From contig NZ_CP023777.1 of assembly GCF_002557795.1 (NCBI RefSeq), positions 5,093,001-5,157,000 on the forward strand: a stretch of 64,000 bases of DNA. The letters are read 5' to 3'. The translations under genes and the position numbers were made by a program. This DNA is from Chitinophaga caeni (GTDB lineage: Bacteria > Bacteroidota > Bacteroidia > Chitinophagales > Chitinophagaceae). The notes under the pieces were generated by a model. That model saw only the letters and a list, made by a program, of their open reading frames with translations, was not told where the DNA came from and ran no database searches. Shown here one piece after another: positions 51,145-61,200 of this stretch (its first letter is position 1; every line of letters begins with the position of its first letter).

Positions 51145-52101
51145 ATGGTTAGAAAATTATTATCGGTTACGAAGGGAAATATTTCATGGCAAGGAATCCT
51201 GTTTTTTGTTGCTATGGGTGTATGCTTACTTCCATTTATGAACGCGGCGATCGCCATCGTTTTGGGGATTATAGTTGCACAATTTATCCCGCATCCATTT
51301 GCCGCATTACAAGGAAAAGTTTCACATATATTGTTACAATGTTCCGTTGTAGGACTAGGCTTTGGCATGAATGCTATCGAAGCGTTCAAAGTTGGTAAGG
51401 AAGGATTTGGATTAGCCATTATATCCATCCTCTTCACATTGGTTGTGGGTAAACTCTTAGGCAGGTGGATGGGTATTGAGAAAACCACCGCCCACCTTGT
51501 ATGTGCAGGTACTGCCATTTGCGGCGGAAGTGCAATTGCGGCCATTTCGCCGGTCATAAAAGCAGATAATGAACAACTCTCCGTTTCATTGGGCGTGGTA
51601 TTCTTATTAAATGCTTCGGCGCTGTTTATTTTCCCATTGGTTGGCCACCGGTTAGGTTTAAGTCAGCAACAGTTCGGTACCTGGAGTGCATTGGCGATCC
51701 ATGATACAAGTTCCGTCGTGGGAGCTGCCGGGAAATATGGAGAAGAAGCCTTGAAGATCGCGACTACGATAAAATTATCAAGGGTGTTATGGATCATCCC
51801 GCTGGCTGTTTATTCCTCTTGGCATTTTAAACAGGGAGCTAAGCGTATCAAGATCCCGTATTTTATCCCGGCATTCGTATTGGCCATGCTGATTTATACT
51901 TATATCCCTGCCGCGCAGACATTTTCAAATTACATAGTGCCGGTAGCCAAAACCGGGTTCCTACTCACATTATTTCTTATCGGGGCCAGCCTAACGCCCG
52001 CATCCTTGGCAAACATTGGCTGGAAGCCATTACTACATGGTACGTTCTTATGGATATTGACAAGCATGCTAACCCTGTTCATCATTTTATATGTTATCTA
52101 A
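51145..52101 (+). CDS. YeiH-type putative sulfate exporter (UPF0324)
   Basis: A 318-residue membrane protein from ATG 51145 (an in-frame TTG at 51136 overlaps promoter-like sequence). About ten predicted helices. The stretch V-G-L-G-F-G-M-N and C-A-G-T-A-I-C-G-G-S-A-I-A-A-I-S-P is the family signature. YeiH-family proteins are predicted inner-membrane anion exporters, and a role in sulfite/sulfonate metabolism has been suggested for relatives; the substrate is not established. It is followed by a glutamine amidotransferase gene. Confidence 0.88.
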   Translation: MVRKLLSVTKGNISWQGILFFVAMGVCLLPFMNAAIAIVLGIIVAQFIPHPFAALQGKVSHILLQCSVVGLGFGMNAIEAFKVGKEGFGLAIISILFTLVVGKLLGRWMGIEKTTAHLVCAGTAICGGSAIAAISPVIKADNEQLSVSLGVVFLLNASALFIFPLVGHRLGLSQQQFGTWSALAIHDTSSVVGAAGKYGEEALKIATTIKLSRVLWIIPLAVYSSWHFKQGAKRIKIPYFIPAFVLAMLIYTYIPAAQTFSNYIVPVAKTGFLLTLFLIGASLTPASLANIGWKPLLHGTFLWILTSMLTLFIILYVI

Positions 52102-52178
52102 GAAACATTTCATCATTTGAATTATTAAGGAAGGGGAAATTTTTGTATTTTTTCGGGAAATTGACCCAAATACCCGCT

Positions 52179-52877
52179 ATGCACATACATTACTTTCAAC
52201 ATGTTCCCTTTGAAGGTCTTGGCTGTATCCAGTCTTGGATTGATGAAAACAAACATACGGTAAGCCATACCAGGTGGTACGAAACCATTAGTATACCTAA
52301 CCTTGACGCGATCGACATGCTCATTATAATGGGTGGTCCCATGGGAGTATACGAGGAAACACGTTATCCATGGATGCATGTTGAAAAGAAGCTGGTAAAA
52401 CTAGCGATAGATTCCGGTAAGATCGTATTGGGGATTTGCTTCGGTGCGCAATTAATTGCAGCGGCCCTGGGTGCAAATGTTTTTCCAAATCAACAGAAGG
52501 AAATCGGCTGGCACCCGGTATATTTCAAAGAAAATGTCCATACTTTTCGCCAGTTAGACTTTTTACCTTCCGAGTTGCGCGTGCTTCATTGGCATGGCGA
52601 CACTTTCGATCTTCCCGATGAATCCTTGCAATTTGCTTCCAGCGTCGCATGTAATAACCAGGCATTCATTTATAAACAGAAAGTTCTCGGTTTACAATTT
52701 CATTTCGAGATACTGGAGCAAGGTGTCCAAGATTTATTAACCCATTGTGAAAACGAGTTAATTACCGCACCTTTTATTCAAGATAAAATCCATCTGCTGA
52801 AAGGCGTAGAACATATACCGAAAGCCAATGCTTACATGTATAAGTTGCTGGACAGGTTAACCGCGATGGCAGGTTAA
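52179..52877 (+). CDS. Class I glutamine amidotransferase (GMP synthase-like)
   Basis: A 232-residue protein from ATG 52179 (M-H-I-H-Y-F-Q-H-V-P-F-E-G-L-G). The upstream in-frame extension to 52050 overlaps the YeiH gene and is not needed. The nucleophile elbow is G-I-C-F-G-A-Q-L-I-A-A-A, and the catalytic His-Glu pair is in Q-F-H-F-E. It resembles the stand-alone amidotransferases (GuaA-like, YfeJ) that remove gamma-glutamyl groups or deliver ammonia to a partner. No partner is adjacent. Confidence 0.88.
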   Translation: MHIHYFQHVPFEGLGCIQSWIDENKHTVSHTRWYETISIPNLDAIDMLIIMGGPMGVYEETRYPWMHVEKKLVKLAIDSGKIVLGICFGAQLIAAALGANVFPNQQKEIGWHPVYFKENVHTFRQLDFLPSELRVLHWHGDTFDLPDESLQFASSVACNNQAFIYKQKVLGLQFHFEILEQGVQDLLTHCENELITAPFIQDKIHLLKGVEHIPKANAYMYKLLDRLTAMAG

Positions 52878-52926
52878 AACCGTCACAAAATGACAGTTAT
52901 ATGCATGAAATAAGCAGGATAACCAG

Positions 52927-52934
52927 TAGCTTTG
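52927..52934 (+). promoter_or_regulatory. -7 element of the YpdA-type gene
   Basis: TAGCTTTG matches TAnnTTTG. It overlaps a possible TTG start at 52932, which supports the ATG at 52962 as the true start. Confidence 0.55.
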
Positions 52935-52961
52935 TTTTCTCAGGAAAATCTTGCAAAGTTT

Positions 52962-53945
52962 ATGAAAGAAGGAAGAATTGATTTATTGATAATCGGGGGC
53001 GGCCCCATTGGTTTGGCATGTGCTTTAGAAGCACAGAAAGCAGGATTAAGCTACCTCGTGGTTGAAAAAGGTTGCCTGGTCAACTCCCTGTACCGGTACC
53101 CGCTTAATATGACTTTTTTCTCCACTTCGGAAAGATTGGAGATCGGCGGCATTCCCTTTGTTTCTAATAACGCAAAACCGACAAGGGCCGAATCATTGGA
53201 ATATTACCGCCGTGTAGCCGATTCTGCCAAGATCCGGATGAAATTGTTCGAAGAAGTGACGGCGATCATCCCCGCGGACGGGTACTATACCGTGCAGACA
53301 AGCAAAACACATTATGAAGCCGAAAATATAGTTATCGCAACAGGATTTTACGACATTCCGAACTTGATGAATGTACCGGGCGAAGATTTACCCAAAGTAA
53401 CGCATTACTACCGTGACCCACATTACTACGCCGGTCAAAAGGTAGTCGTTGTAGGCGCCAATAATTCAGCCGTAGATGCCGCCTTGGAAACATATAGAAA
53501 AGGGGCGGAAGTAACGATGGTTATCCGGGAAGGCAATATTGGTAAACGAGTAAAATACTGGGTAAAACCCGATATAGAGAACCGGGTAGAAGAAGGAAGC
53601 ATCAAAGCTTTTTTCTATTCAACAATCCATGCCATCCATGATCATAGCGTTGACATCAAAACACCTGATGGAATCGTGTCAATTGATAATGACTTCGTCA
53701 TTGCCGCGACGGGGTATCAACCCAATTTCAGTTTCTTGGAAAAAGTAGGTATTGCATTATCCAAGGATTGGAAGCGGTATCCGGCATATAACGAGAAAAC
53801 GATGGAAACCAATTTACAAGGTATATACCTAGCGGGGGTTGTTTGCGGGGGGATGGATACCCATGTTTGGTTTATAGAAAATTCTAGGGAGCATGCAAAG
53901 AAGATCGTGCATCATATTCAAAATAAAAATAGTTACACCTTCTAA
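52962..53945 (+). CDS. YpdA-family flavoprotein (putative bacillithiol disulfide reductase)
   Basis: A 327-residue FAD/NAD(P)-binding protein. The ATG at 52962 places the FAD motif I-I-G-G-G-P-I-G-L-A directly after a short start. The second Rossmann motif V-V-V-G-A-N-N-S-A-V-D-A-A binds NADPH. The region Y-R-Y-P-L-N-M-T-F-F-S-T-S is the YpdA family marker; there is no C-x-x-C redox pair. In bacillithiol-using bacteria YpdA reduces bacillithiol disulfide. That role here is inferred; other members of the family are thioredoxin-reductase-like with unknown electron acceptors. Confidence 0.88.
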   Translation: MKEGRIDLLIIGGGPIGLACALEAQKAGLSYLVVEKGCLVNSLYRYPLNMTFFSTSERLEIGGIPFVSNNAKPTRAESLEYYRRVADSAKIRMKLFEEVTAIIPADGYYTVQTSKTHYEAENIVIATGFYDIPNLMNVPGEDLPKVTHYYRDPHYYAGQKVVVVGANNSAVDAALETYRKGAEVTMVIREGNIGKRVKYWVKPDIENRVEEGSIKAFFYSTIHAIHDHSVDIKTPDGIVSIDNDFVIAATGYQPNFSFLEKVGIALSKDWKRYPAYNEKTMETNLQGIYLAGVVCGGMDTHVWFIENSREHAKKIVHHIQNKNSYTF

Positions 53946-54099
53946 TTTTTTTTAACAAAATGCTTAAATATTAAATTATTATTACTATCTTGTTAGCCCT
54001 TACTATTTTATCAACCTGTTTAGAGTAATCAATTTAAGTTTACAACCCACGTTATAATACTGCATCATACACCAGCCCACCCCACTAAGGGGCGAGATG
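53946..54099. other. Intergenic region between convergent genes
   Basis: About 154 AT-rich bases. A short GC hairpin, CCCC-ACTAA-GGGG (near 54080-54093), may end murB. No gene was seen. Confidence 0.4.
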
Positions 54100-55119
54100 T
54101 TATATGATATTCACCTCGCGTTCCAGTGCAACGCCGAATTTTGCTTGAACGCTTTCCAAGATAGCAGTAGACAAGTCAAATATTTCTTGTCCTTTGGCAT
54201 GACCGTAGTTCACCAAAACCAGGGCCTGCTTGGCATGAACGCCGGCATCCCCATTACGGTAACCTTTCCAGCCACATTGTTCGATCAACCACCCGGCAGC
54301 TAATTTGACACGATCACCAGGTAATGGATAACCTACGATACCCGGAAAATCGATTTGTAATGATGCGAATACCTTTGCCGGTATTTCGGGATTCTTAAAG
54401 AAACTCCCAGCGTTACCGATCTCGGCAGGATTTGGCAATTTCGAGGAACGGATATTGATAACGGCCTGGCTGATTGCCTGGATACTCAAATCTTCAACCC
54501 CCATCGCTTCCAATTCTTGTTCTATAGCGCCGTAACTGGTATTAAACCGCGGTTGCTTGCGGAGTTTATAAGTCACATCCAAGATCACGAACCGGTTCTT
54601 CAGCGCCTTTTTAAAAACGCTTTCACGGTAACCGAATTCACAGGATTTATTATCAAAAGTATGGATACTCAGATCTTCAAGCTGCAAAGCTGTGAGCTCG
54701 TAAAAACTATCTTTTATCTCGACGCCGTAAGCGCCGATATTTTGCATGGGACTTGCGCCGACGTTACCGGGTATCAAGGAAAGATTTTCTAGCCCAGCCC
54801 AATTGTTTTGCACACAATGCAAGATAAACTGGTGCCAAACTTCCCCTGCGCCGCATTTTATATATACAAAATCCTTATCCTCACCCGATATCTCTAGTCC
54901 CTTAATTTCATTTTTCATTACCAGCCCGGCCACATCCTTGGTCAGCAACATGTTACTTCCCCCTCCTAAAATCAACTTTGGTAAACCTTTCCATGATTTC
55001 CCCTCCAGTAGTTCCTGTAACTCTACCGCGTTGCGAAAGCTACTGAAATATTGAGCCGTAGCCTCAATGCCGAAGGTGTTGTAGGGTAATAATGAAACTT
55101 GTTCTTGAACTTGTATCAT
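54100..55119 (-). CDS. murB: UDP-N-acetylenolpyruvoylglucosamine reductase
   Basis: A 339-residue flavoenzyme that reduces UDP-GlcNAc-enolpyruvate to UDP-MurNAc, the second committed step of peptidoglycan synthesis. The N-terminal L-P-Y-N-T-F-G-I, the FAD-binding I-L-G-G-G-S-N-M-L, the G-N-V-G-A-S-P-M-Q-N-I-G-A-Y-G signature and the catalytic serine in G-S-F-F-K-N-P-E-I-P are all present. It is monocistronic here; the rest of the mur genes are outside the window. Confidence 0.95.
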   Translation of the reverse strand: MIQVQEQVSLLPYNTFGIEATAQYFSSFRNAVELQELLEGKSWKGLPKLILGGGSNMLLTKDVAGLVMKNEIKGLEISGEDKDFVYIKCGAGEVWHQFILHCVQNNWAGLENLSLIPGNVGASPMQNIGAYGVEIKDSFYELTALQLEDLSIHTFDNKSCEFGYRESVFKKALKNRFVILDVTYKLRKQPRFNTSYGAIEQELEAMGVEDLSIQAISQAVINIRSSKLPNPAEIGNAGSFFKNPEIPAKVFASLQIDFPGIVGYPLPGDRVKLAAGWLIEQCGWKGYRNGDAGVHAKQALVLVNYGHAKGQEIFDLSTAILESVQAKFGVALEREVNII

Positions 55120-55153
55120 GGTTGCGTATAAAAAACTATCTTTAATAATTGAA

Positions 55154-55161
55154 CAAAGATA
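55154..55161 (-). promoter_or_regulatory. -7 element of murB
   Basis: On the minus strand TATCTTTG (plus-strand CAAAGATA) matches TAnnTTTG, about 35 bases before the murB ATG. Confidence 0.5.
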
Positions 55162-55172
55162 AATAAAATCGC

Positions 55173-55829
55173 ATGCGAACTGCCTTAATTATAGGGGCTA
55201 GCGGCTTATGTGGTAAAAAGTTGACCCAGCTGCTGCTTTCAGATACGTACTTTGATCAAGTGAAGGTTTTCGTGCGAACTTCCCTGCCTATCAATCATCC
55301 TAAACTCGTACAAGTGTTAACTGATTTTGATAACCTTCCTACGATATCAGCGGAATTGAAAGGCGAAGCGCTATTCTGTTGTATCGGTACCACGATCAAA
55401 AAAGCCGGCACCCGGGAAGCCTTTGCGAAAGTGGACCTTGACATCCCTGTAAATTTTGGATCCCTGGCGAAACAAGCCGCAGTTCCTCAAATGCTTGTTA
55501 TTTCTGCCATAGGCGCCAACGCCGGTTCCAGTAATTTCTACCTGCGCACGAAAGGCAAGATGGAAAAGGCATTGGAAGCATTGGATTTCGAGTCGCTGCA
55601 TATTTTCAGGCCATCTTTGATTGACGGTGAAAGATCTGAACGAAGATTGGCCGAAAAGATTTCGATGATGTTAATGAGGGCAATGAATCCCTTACTTTTA
55701 GACGGCCTCCGCAAATATAGAAGTATCTCACCCGGAACGATTGTCCAATCAATGCTAGGTGCTTCTTTGCAACAGTCGAAAGGCTTGCATATATATGAAT
55801 ATAATGATATGGTACAGCCGTCCAGGTAA
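55173..55829 (+). CDS. NAD(P)-binding oxidoreductase (HTATIP2-like)
   Basis: A 218-residue atypical short-chain dehydrogenase with the N-terminal motif I-I-G-A-S-G-L-C-G-K-K-L and a C-C-I-G-T-T-I-K-K-A-G-T-R-E stretch, which is typical of the HTATIP2/TIP30-like group. Y-L-R-T-K-G-K-M-E-K-A-L holds the probable catalytic Lys region. Bacterial members bind NADP(H), but no reaction is established. It diverges from murB across 53 bases and precedes the DUF3857 gene by 59. Confidence 0.82.
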   Translation: MRTALIIGASGLCGKKLTQLLLSDTYFDQVKVFVRTSLPINHPKLVQVLTDFDNLPTISAELKGEALFCCIGTTIKKAGTREAFAKVDLDIPVNFGSLAKQAAVPQMLVISAIGANAGSSNFYLRTKGKMEKALEALDFESLHIFRPSLIDGERSERRLAEKISMMLMRAMNPLLLDGLRKYRSISPGTIVQSMLGASLQQSKGLHIYEYNDMVQPSR

Positions 55830-55888
55830 TCTGGTGCTTTTTTTGCTGATTTATTTACCATATTTGCTGATATAAACACACCCAATCA

Positions 55889-57898
55889 ATGGTAAAAGTT
55901 ATGAGAATTAGACGATTATTAATGATTATCGGAGTATGCTTGATGGGTCACCTGGTTACTAATGCGCAAATCAATACCCAGATTCCTGGTACATGGAGCG
56001 TGAATCCCAGCCCCTACGTGGTTACCGATCCCGGTTTAGTACAAACGGATGTCACCATACTGGATTATAGCGTAGCCCGTAATTTCTATGAAGCTACCAC
56101 GAGGTCGGAGCCGGATCTTTCACAGGTGCTTTATATACATAAACACATCCGTCTCAATACGCAAAAGGCAGTCGATAGCTTAGCTAATTACATGATTCCA
56201 AAGATTCCGAATGCCGATCCATATTTCATGGAAGCTAGGGTTATTCATCCTAACGGGAAATTCGAGATGGTAAAAGGATACCTAAGAACGGTTAAACTTA
56301 GCAAGGATGAAGAGGCCTGGGTCATGCGCCCCGAAAACCTAGAAGTAGGTTGTGAAATTGAATACGATTTCGGTTTATTAATTTATAATCAATATTCCGG
56401 CGTAGATTATTTCCAGGAAAATAGCCCCGTGCTGAAAGCGAACTTTAAACTAATTGCTCCCAATACTTTTACTTTCGACGTGAAGGGATTAAATGGTTTC
56501 GGTGATATCTCCCCTATCGCCGGCACGAAGCTTCTTACGGCAGAAGCCAGCAGTAGCAATATCCCCGCTATATCCAACAGCATTTACATGTTCCCCAAAC
56601 CGAACATGCAGGCTGTAGCTTATGCCATGTCATCTTTTGTCAATCAAACTTATAATAAGAAAGAGAAAGTAACCTATACCTGGCAAGATTTTGGCGAATC
56701 GGAATTCATCACTTACAATAACATTAGCCGTACGGAGTTCAATAACTTGCAAAAGAATATGGAACGCTGGGCCTTCCTAAAACAACAAAAAGCTTTACCC
56801 TTATTAATATACCAGGTGGAGCATTACCTCAAAAGCATTATCAAGTACGAACCGGCTGAAAATATCCAGCAACTGGAAGACTTAAGTTACATTCTCCGGA
56901 ACCGCGAAGCCAACGATGTAGGCTTGGTAAGGCTATTTTCAGCGGTATATTACATGCTCGGAATCCGCACGGAGTTATTATTGACTTCCCCAAGGGATGA
57001 ATTGCAGATCGATTCAACAATGTGTAGTTTCGATAGGGCTAAAAAACCTTTGCTGTATTTCCCGGAAATAGATCTATGCATGGCGCCCACCGAATATGAA
57101 TACCATTTCCCAAATATTCCCCCACTCTGGGCAAATACTACTGCCTTGCATTGTTGGGATGTTAAGGATGGCGACCAGTCCGAAGTAAAAACTGCGTTTA
57201 TGCAAGTACCTGCAAAGGATTATGCAGGCAACGGCAGCCGCACGGTGAGCAACATTCGATTGACCGCTTCCATGGACTCCTTGCTCATCAATTCGTCCCA
57301 AACAATCAACGGTTTACCCGATGTAAGCGTAAAGACGATGTTTAAAGCGCTGAACGCGAATCAATATAGGGATAAAGCAGCCCAATTATTGCCGGTGGCG
57401 GAAAAAGACATCCATATTAAAGCACTTAGCTATAGCAATACCGACTGGTCACCAACCGAGATAGAAGCGCCTACAAATATCAAGGGTACCTACACCAATG
57501 CTTCTTTATTAACGAAAACTAATAACGGGATCGAGATTAGGCTGGGCGGACTTAATCCTACTATCGTGAGTGCAAATAACACATTACCGCCGCGGGATAA
57601 AGGCCTTGATATTTTGTATCCATTCTTCCAAGAAAGTAAAATCACTATCGAAATACCGGCTGGTTATACATTAGCCAATCCCAAATATTACGATAAAGAA
57701 TTTACGGTAAAAGATGGGGCAAAAGAAGTAGCCGGTTTTAAATCCATGGTGATGGTGGACGGGAACAATCTTACTTATTATATCACGCAATGGTACGGGG
57801 CAACACATTACGAGCTGGGCGTATTTGACCAGTTACACAATATGCTAGGTCAGCTTTTGCAATTGAAAGAAAGTCCAATAGTATTAAAACGTAAATAA
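55889..57898 (+). CDS. Exported DUF3857-type protein
   Basis: A 669-residue exported protein; the signal is best read from the internal Met at 55901 (M-R-I-R-R-L-L-M-I-I-G-V-C-L-M-G-H-L), and the first ATG at 55889 adds four residues. The first half resembles the DUF3857 beta-rich domain often paired with transglutaminase-like folds in Bacteroidota. The central part may be a degenerate transglutaminase-like region: I see R-L-F-S-A-V-Y-Y-M-L-G-I-R-T-E-L but no clear Cys-His-Asp triad. The C-terminal third is beta-rich. Function unknown; it ends 1 base from the priA stop on the other strand. Confidence 0.65.
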   Translation: MVKVMRIRRLLMIIGVCLMGHLVTNAQINTQIPGTWSVNPSPYVVTDPGLVQTDVTILDYSVARNFYEATTRSEPDLSQVLYIHKHIRLNTQKAVDSLANYMIPKIPNADPYFMEARVIHPNGKFEMVKGYLRTVKLSKDEEAWVMRPENLEVGCEIEYDFGLLIYNQYSGVDYFQENSPVLKANFKLIAPNTFTFDVKGLNGFGDISPIAGTKLLTAEASSSNIPAISNSIYMFPKPNMQAVAYAMSSFVNQTYNKKEKVTYTWQDFGESEFITYNNISRTEFNNLQKNMERWAFLKQQKALPLLIYQVEHYLKSIIKYEPAENIQQLEDLSYILRNREANDVGLVRLFSAVYYMLGIRTELLLTSPRDELQIDSTMCSFDRAKKPLLYFPEIDLCMAPTEYEYHFPNIPPLWANTTALHCWDVKDGDQSEVKTAFMQVPAKDYAGNGSRTVSNIRLTASMDSLLINSSQTINGLPDVSVKTMFKALNANQYRDKAAQLLPVAEKDIHIKALSYSNTDWSPTEIEAPTNIKGTYTNASLLTKTNNGIEIRLGGLNPTIVSANNTLPPRDKGLDILYPFFQESKITIEIPAGYTLANPKYYDKEFTVKDGAKEVAGFKSMVMVDGNNLTYYITQWYGATHYELGVFDQLHNMLGQLLQLKESPIVLKRK

Positions 57899-57899
57899 C

Positions 57900-60344
57900 C
57901 TAGATACAATCTACATCCGGGATGATAATAACCGAGCGGAAAGCTTTTTCCGTCGTTAACTGGATAAAGAATTCGCGCAGCATATATTTTGCCTGCGCGA
58001 TTTTTTTTGAATCGCGGGGCAACTTTATCATCAGCTCCTGTAAATAATAATTCCTAACCCTGTCCACGATCGGCGCCGATGGCCCGATAACCTGTGTTCC
58101 GAATTTCGGTACCAGCCAATTACCTAAAACCTGTGCCGCCTGCGCAACCGTTTTCTCCTGCTTATGCTTCAATGTTATTTTGAGCAAACGGCAAAACGGC
58201 GGGTAGTTGAATTGCTCGCGCTCCGCGATTTCATTGACATACATAGCATTGTAATCATGGTCAGCCACATATTGCAATACCGGGTGTTTCGTATTATTAG
58301 CCTGGATAATTACCTTACCTAGTCCGTCCCTTCTACCCGCGCGGCCACTCACTTGCTCCATCAGTTGAAACGCCCTTTCATTTACCCTGAAATCCGGGTA
58401 ACTCAGCAAGCTGTCGGCACTCAAAATCCCAACTAAGTTTACATTTTCAAAGTCCAGGCCTTTCACGACCATTTGCGTACCTACTAAAATATCAATTTCC
58501 CTTTGTTCAAGCATCTGGATCATCTTGTTATGGGAGTCCTTAGTACGTACAGAATCCACATCCATGCGGGCAATTCTCGCTTCCGGGAAAAGATGTTGTA
58601 AATCATCTTCCACCTTTTCGGTACCGAAGCTTTTCGGGATCAATGTTTGGCTGCCGCAAGCTTCGCAAGTATATAAGTAGGGGTACCTTGTACCGCAGTA
58701 ATGGCAATGCAGTTTATCTTGGTTCCTGTGGTAAGTTAATGATACGTCACATTGATGGCAATGCGGAATCCAGCCGCAGGTAGTACACAAGAGAAAGGGT
58801 GCAAAGCCACGCCTGTTTTGGAACAGGATGACCTGTTTCTGTTGTTGCAACGCTTCTTCCATCGCTGAGAGCAACTGTTGGGAGAAGTTGCCTTTCATCG
58901 TTTTCAAGGCCGCTTCCTGTTTCAAATCCGCCACTTCGATTGCGGGCATCTCGATACCGCCGAAACGTTCCATCAATTTCACCAGACCGAATTTACCCTG
59001 GCTGGCATTGAAGTAAGTTTCCATGCTGGGCGTCGCGGAGCCCAGCAGCACCTTTGCACCGAACAAACCCGCATAATAAATGGCCGCATCCCTCGCATGG
59101 TAGCGCGGTGCAGGATCCTGTTGCTTGTAAGAACTATCATGCTCTTCATCCAGGACAATAAGACCCAGGTCTTTAAATGGTAATAATAAGCTAGAACGGG
59201 CCCCCAGGACGATTTGAATCTCCCCGGATTTCACCTTGTTCCAAATTTCAACCCTTTCGTTATTGTTAAAGCGGGAATGGTAAATCCCGATCTTTCCTGC
59301 AAAATGTTTTTTCAACCGGCGGATGATCTGCGCTGTCAACGCGATTTCCGGTAAAAGGTATAAGACCTGCTGCCCCTTATTGATACAATCTTCTATTAAT
59401 TTTACGTATACCTGTGTCTTACCGCTGGACGTAACGCCGTGCAACAAGGTAACGGCTTTAGTTTCGAAACATCCGCGTACGCTTGCCAGGGCATTTTCTT
59501 GAGAAGGACTCAAGTTAAAATCTATCGTGGCTTCCGTTTTGCCTAAGGGGATGCGATCCACCGTTCTTTTTTCGATCCAGAGTATTCCCTTATCAACCAA
59601 GCCTTTCAACTGCGCGGCAGATGCGCCAGATTTTTTCAACAACTCCGCCTGCAAAACACTGCCTTGCGTTTTAACGAAGTGCAGGTAGGCCAATAATAAT
59701 TCCAGTTGTTTAGGTGCGCGGCCCAATTCATCGAATAATGCGGACAGGCGTTCTTCCTGCTGGTAGTCCGGGCTAAGTTGCACATAATTCTCTTTCTTTT
59801 CCCGGTAAGCTTCCTTCAGCGTTTCATACACCAACAGGATGTTCTTTTCCAGCAGGCGTTTGATCACGCTATATACTTCTACTTTATCCAAAATCTGCTG
59901 TACTTCCTCGATACTGAGTTCTTTACGGATCTGCAAAGCTTCCGCGATCATAAACTCATCATCATCCAGTAATGCAGAATCGTAAGTATGGTCATCGTTA
60001 TATAAGAGGATCGTTTCACTCGACAATTTTAAATGCGCGGGCAAAGCAGCGTTGAGCACCTCGCCTTCGGTGCACATGTAATACGAAGCGATCCATTCCC
60101 AAAACTTAATTTGATTCGGAAATACAACGGGGTCCTTATCGAGTATATCTAATATAGGCTTAGTTTGATAAGCCTTCGGAGCTTGTTCGTGGATGGTTTT
60201 AACAATGGCAGCATATTTCTTTTGTCGCCCGAGCTGCACCGCCACGCGGCTGCCGGGTTGTAAAAGAGGCACCATCTTATCGGGGATGGAATATGTATAA
60301 TTCCTGGGCAGCGCCAGGGGTAAGATTACATCTGCAAACTTCAT
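57900..60344 (-). CDS. priA: Primosomal replication protein N' (PriA helicase)
   Basis: An 814-residue helicase from ATG 60344, which follows the plsC stop by 11 bases; a TTG at 60359 would overlap plsC. It begins F-A-D-V-I-L-P-L-A-L-P-R-N-Y-T-Y, the 3'-end-binding domain. The helicase core has the Walker A H-G-V-T-S-S-G-K-T and Walker B L-D-E-E-H-D motifs, and the zinc-binding cysteines lie in C-T-T-C-G-W-x-x-x-C-x-x-C and a second C-x-x-C-G-x-x-x-x-x-x-x-x-C-x-x-C-G set. It reloads DnaB at stalled forks. The plsC-priA pair is co-transcribed. Confidence 0.96.
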   Translation of the reverse strand: MKFADVILPLALPRNYTYSIPDKMVPLLQPGSRVAVQLGRQKKYAAIVKTIHEQAPKAYQTKPILDILDKDPVVFPNQIKFWEWIASYYMCTEGEVLNAALPAHLKLSSETILLYNDDHTYDSALLDDDEFMIAEALQIRKELSIEEVQQILDKVEVYSVIKRLLEKNILLVYETLKEAYREKKENYVQLSPDYQQEERLSALFDELGRAPKQLELLLAYLHFVKTQGSVLQAELLKKSGASAAQLKGLVDKGILWIEKRTVDRIPLGKTEATIDFNLSPSQENALASVRGCFETKAVTLLHGVTSSGKTQVYVKLIEDCINKGQQVLYLLPEIALTAQIIRRLKKHFAGKIGIYHSRFNNNERVEIWNKVKSGEIQIVLGARSSLLLPFKDLGLIVLDEEHDSSYKQQDPAPRYHARDAAIYYAGLFGAKVLLGSATPSMETYFNASQGKFGLVKLMERFGGIEMPAIEVADLKQEAALKTMKGNFSQQLLSAMEEALQQQKQVILFQNRRGFAPFLLCTTCGWIPHCHQCDVSLTYHRNQDKLHCHYCGTRYPYLYTCEACGSQTLIPKSFGTEKVEDDLQHLFPEARIARMDVDSVRTKDSHNKMIQMLEQREIDILVGTQMVVKGLDFENVNLVGILSADSLLSYPDFRVNERAFQLMEQVSGRAGRRDGLGKVIIQANNTKHPVLQYVADHDYNAMYVNEIAEREQFNYPPFCRLLKITLKHKQEKTVAQAAQVLGNWLVPKFGTQVIGPSAPIVDRVRNYYLQELMIKLPRDSKKIAQAKYMLREFFIQLTTEKAFRSVIIIPDVDCI

Positions 60345-60355
60345 ATCAATACTTA

Positions 60356-61123
60356 TCAAACCGTCTGCAAGGCGGGATACTCATGGTATTCACGCATCGC
60401 AGCATCCATGATTTCGTAAGTTTTTTGTTTCAAGGCCGGTAAATCTTCGATCGTCAATCCTTCAACGGGGATCTCCGGCAAGAATACTACGCGGCATTTG
60501 CCCGGCGCCAGGGAAGTGAGGTTAACCTTCTTCAACCTGAATTTACTATCTACATACACCACCGGTTTAATCGGGGTTTGGGTTTCGATAGCGATTTTAA
60601 AAGCGCCGTTATGGAAAGTACCCAAGGGGTTATCTGATTTATTAAATGTTCCTTCCGGGAATATCAATACGGATACCCCTTCTTTCAACATGGCAATCAT
60701 TTCCCTAACACTTTTCGCGCGGCCAACTGCCGTTTTGCGATCTACAGCCACCACCGAAGCCTTATAAATAATCCCGAAAAAGGGTACTTTAACTAATTCT
60801 ACTTTACCGAGCGGGCGAAAGGGCAAACGCATTACCTTAACGGCAATCGCTGCATCCAGGTAAGAACTGTGATTCACCACGTAAATACAAGGCTCTTTCT
60901 TACGGGGCGCTTTATAAATGCGGCTTACCCAAATGCCGATTAATGGAAACCAAGCATGCGCCCAAAATCTCAAGAAATAAAACACGATGTTGCCACCTTT
61001 AACCCTACCGAAAATTAATGTGGCCAAGATAATAGGTGGTAAGATCAGGAACATGATGCCCAAGAACGTAATGATCGCATAAATCGTGTAAATAACCTGG
61101 ATAGGCTTGAGGATGGTACGCAT
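60356..61123 (-). CDS. plsC: 1-acyl-sn-glycerol-3-phosphate acyltransferase family
   Basis: A 255-residue membrane-associated acyltransferase. An N-terminal hydrophobic region (I-Y-T-I-Y-A-I-I-T-F-L-G-I-M-F-L-I-L) is followed by the H-x4-D motif N-H-S-S-Y-L-D-A and the substrate motif F-P-E-G-T-F-N-K-S. It adds the second acyl chain to make phosphatidic acid, although lysophospholipid or ornithine-lipid acyltransferases have the same motifs. priA starts 11 bases downstream. Confidence 0.9.
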   Translation of the reverse strand: MRTILKPIQVIYTIYAIITFLGIMFLILPPIILATLIFGRVKGGNIVFYFLRFWAHAWFPLIGIWVSRIYKAPRKKEPCIYVVNHSSYLDAAIAVKVMRLPFRPLGKVELVKVPFFGIIYKASVVAVDRKTAVGRAKSVREMIAMLKEGVSVLIFPEGTFNKSDNPLGTFHNGAFKIAIETQTPIKPVVYVDSKFRLKKVNLTSLAPGKCRVVFLPEIPVEGLTIEDLPALKQKTYEIMDAAMREYHEYPALQTV

Positions 61124-61200
61124 AAATCAGCTCGACAATTATCTCTAAAAACGCGAAAATTAAGTATAAGTAAGCGGATTACCTAAAAATATTATTCAAA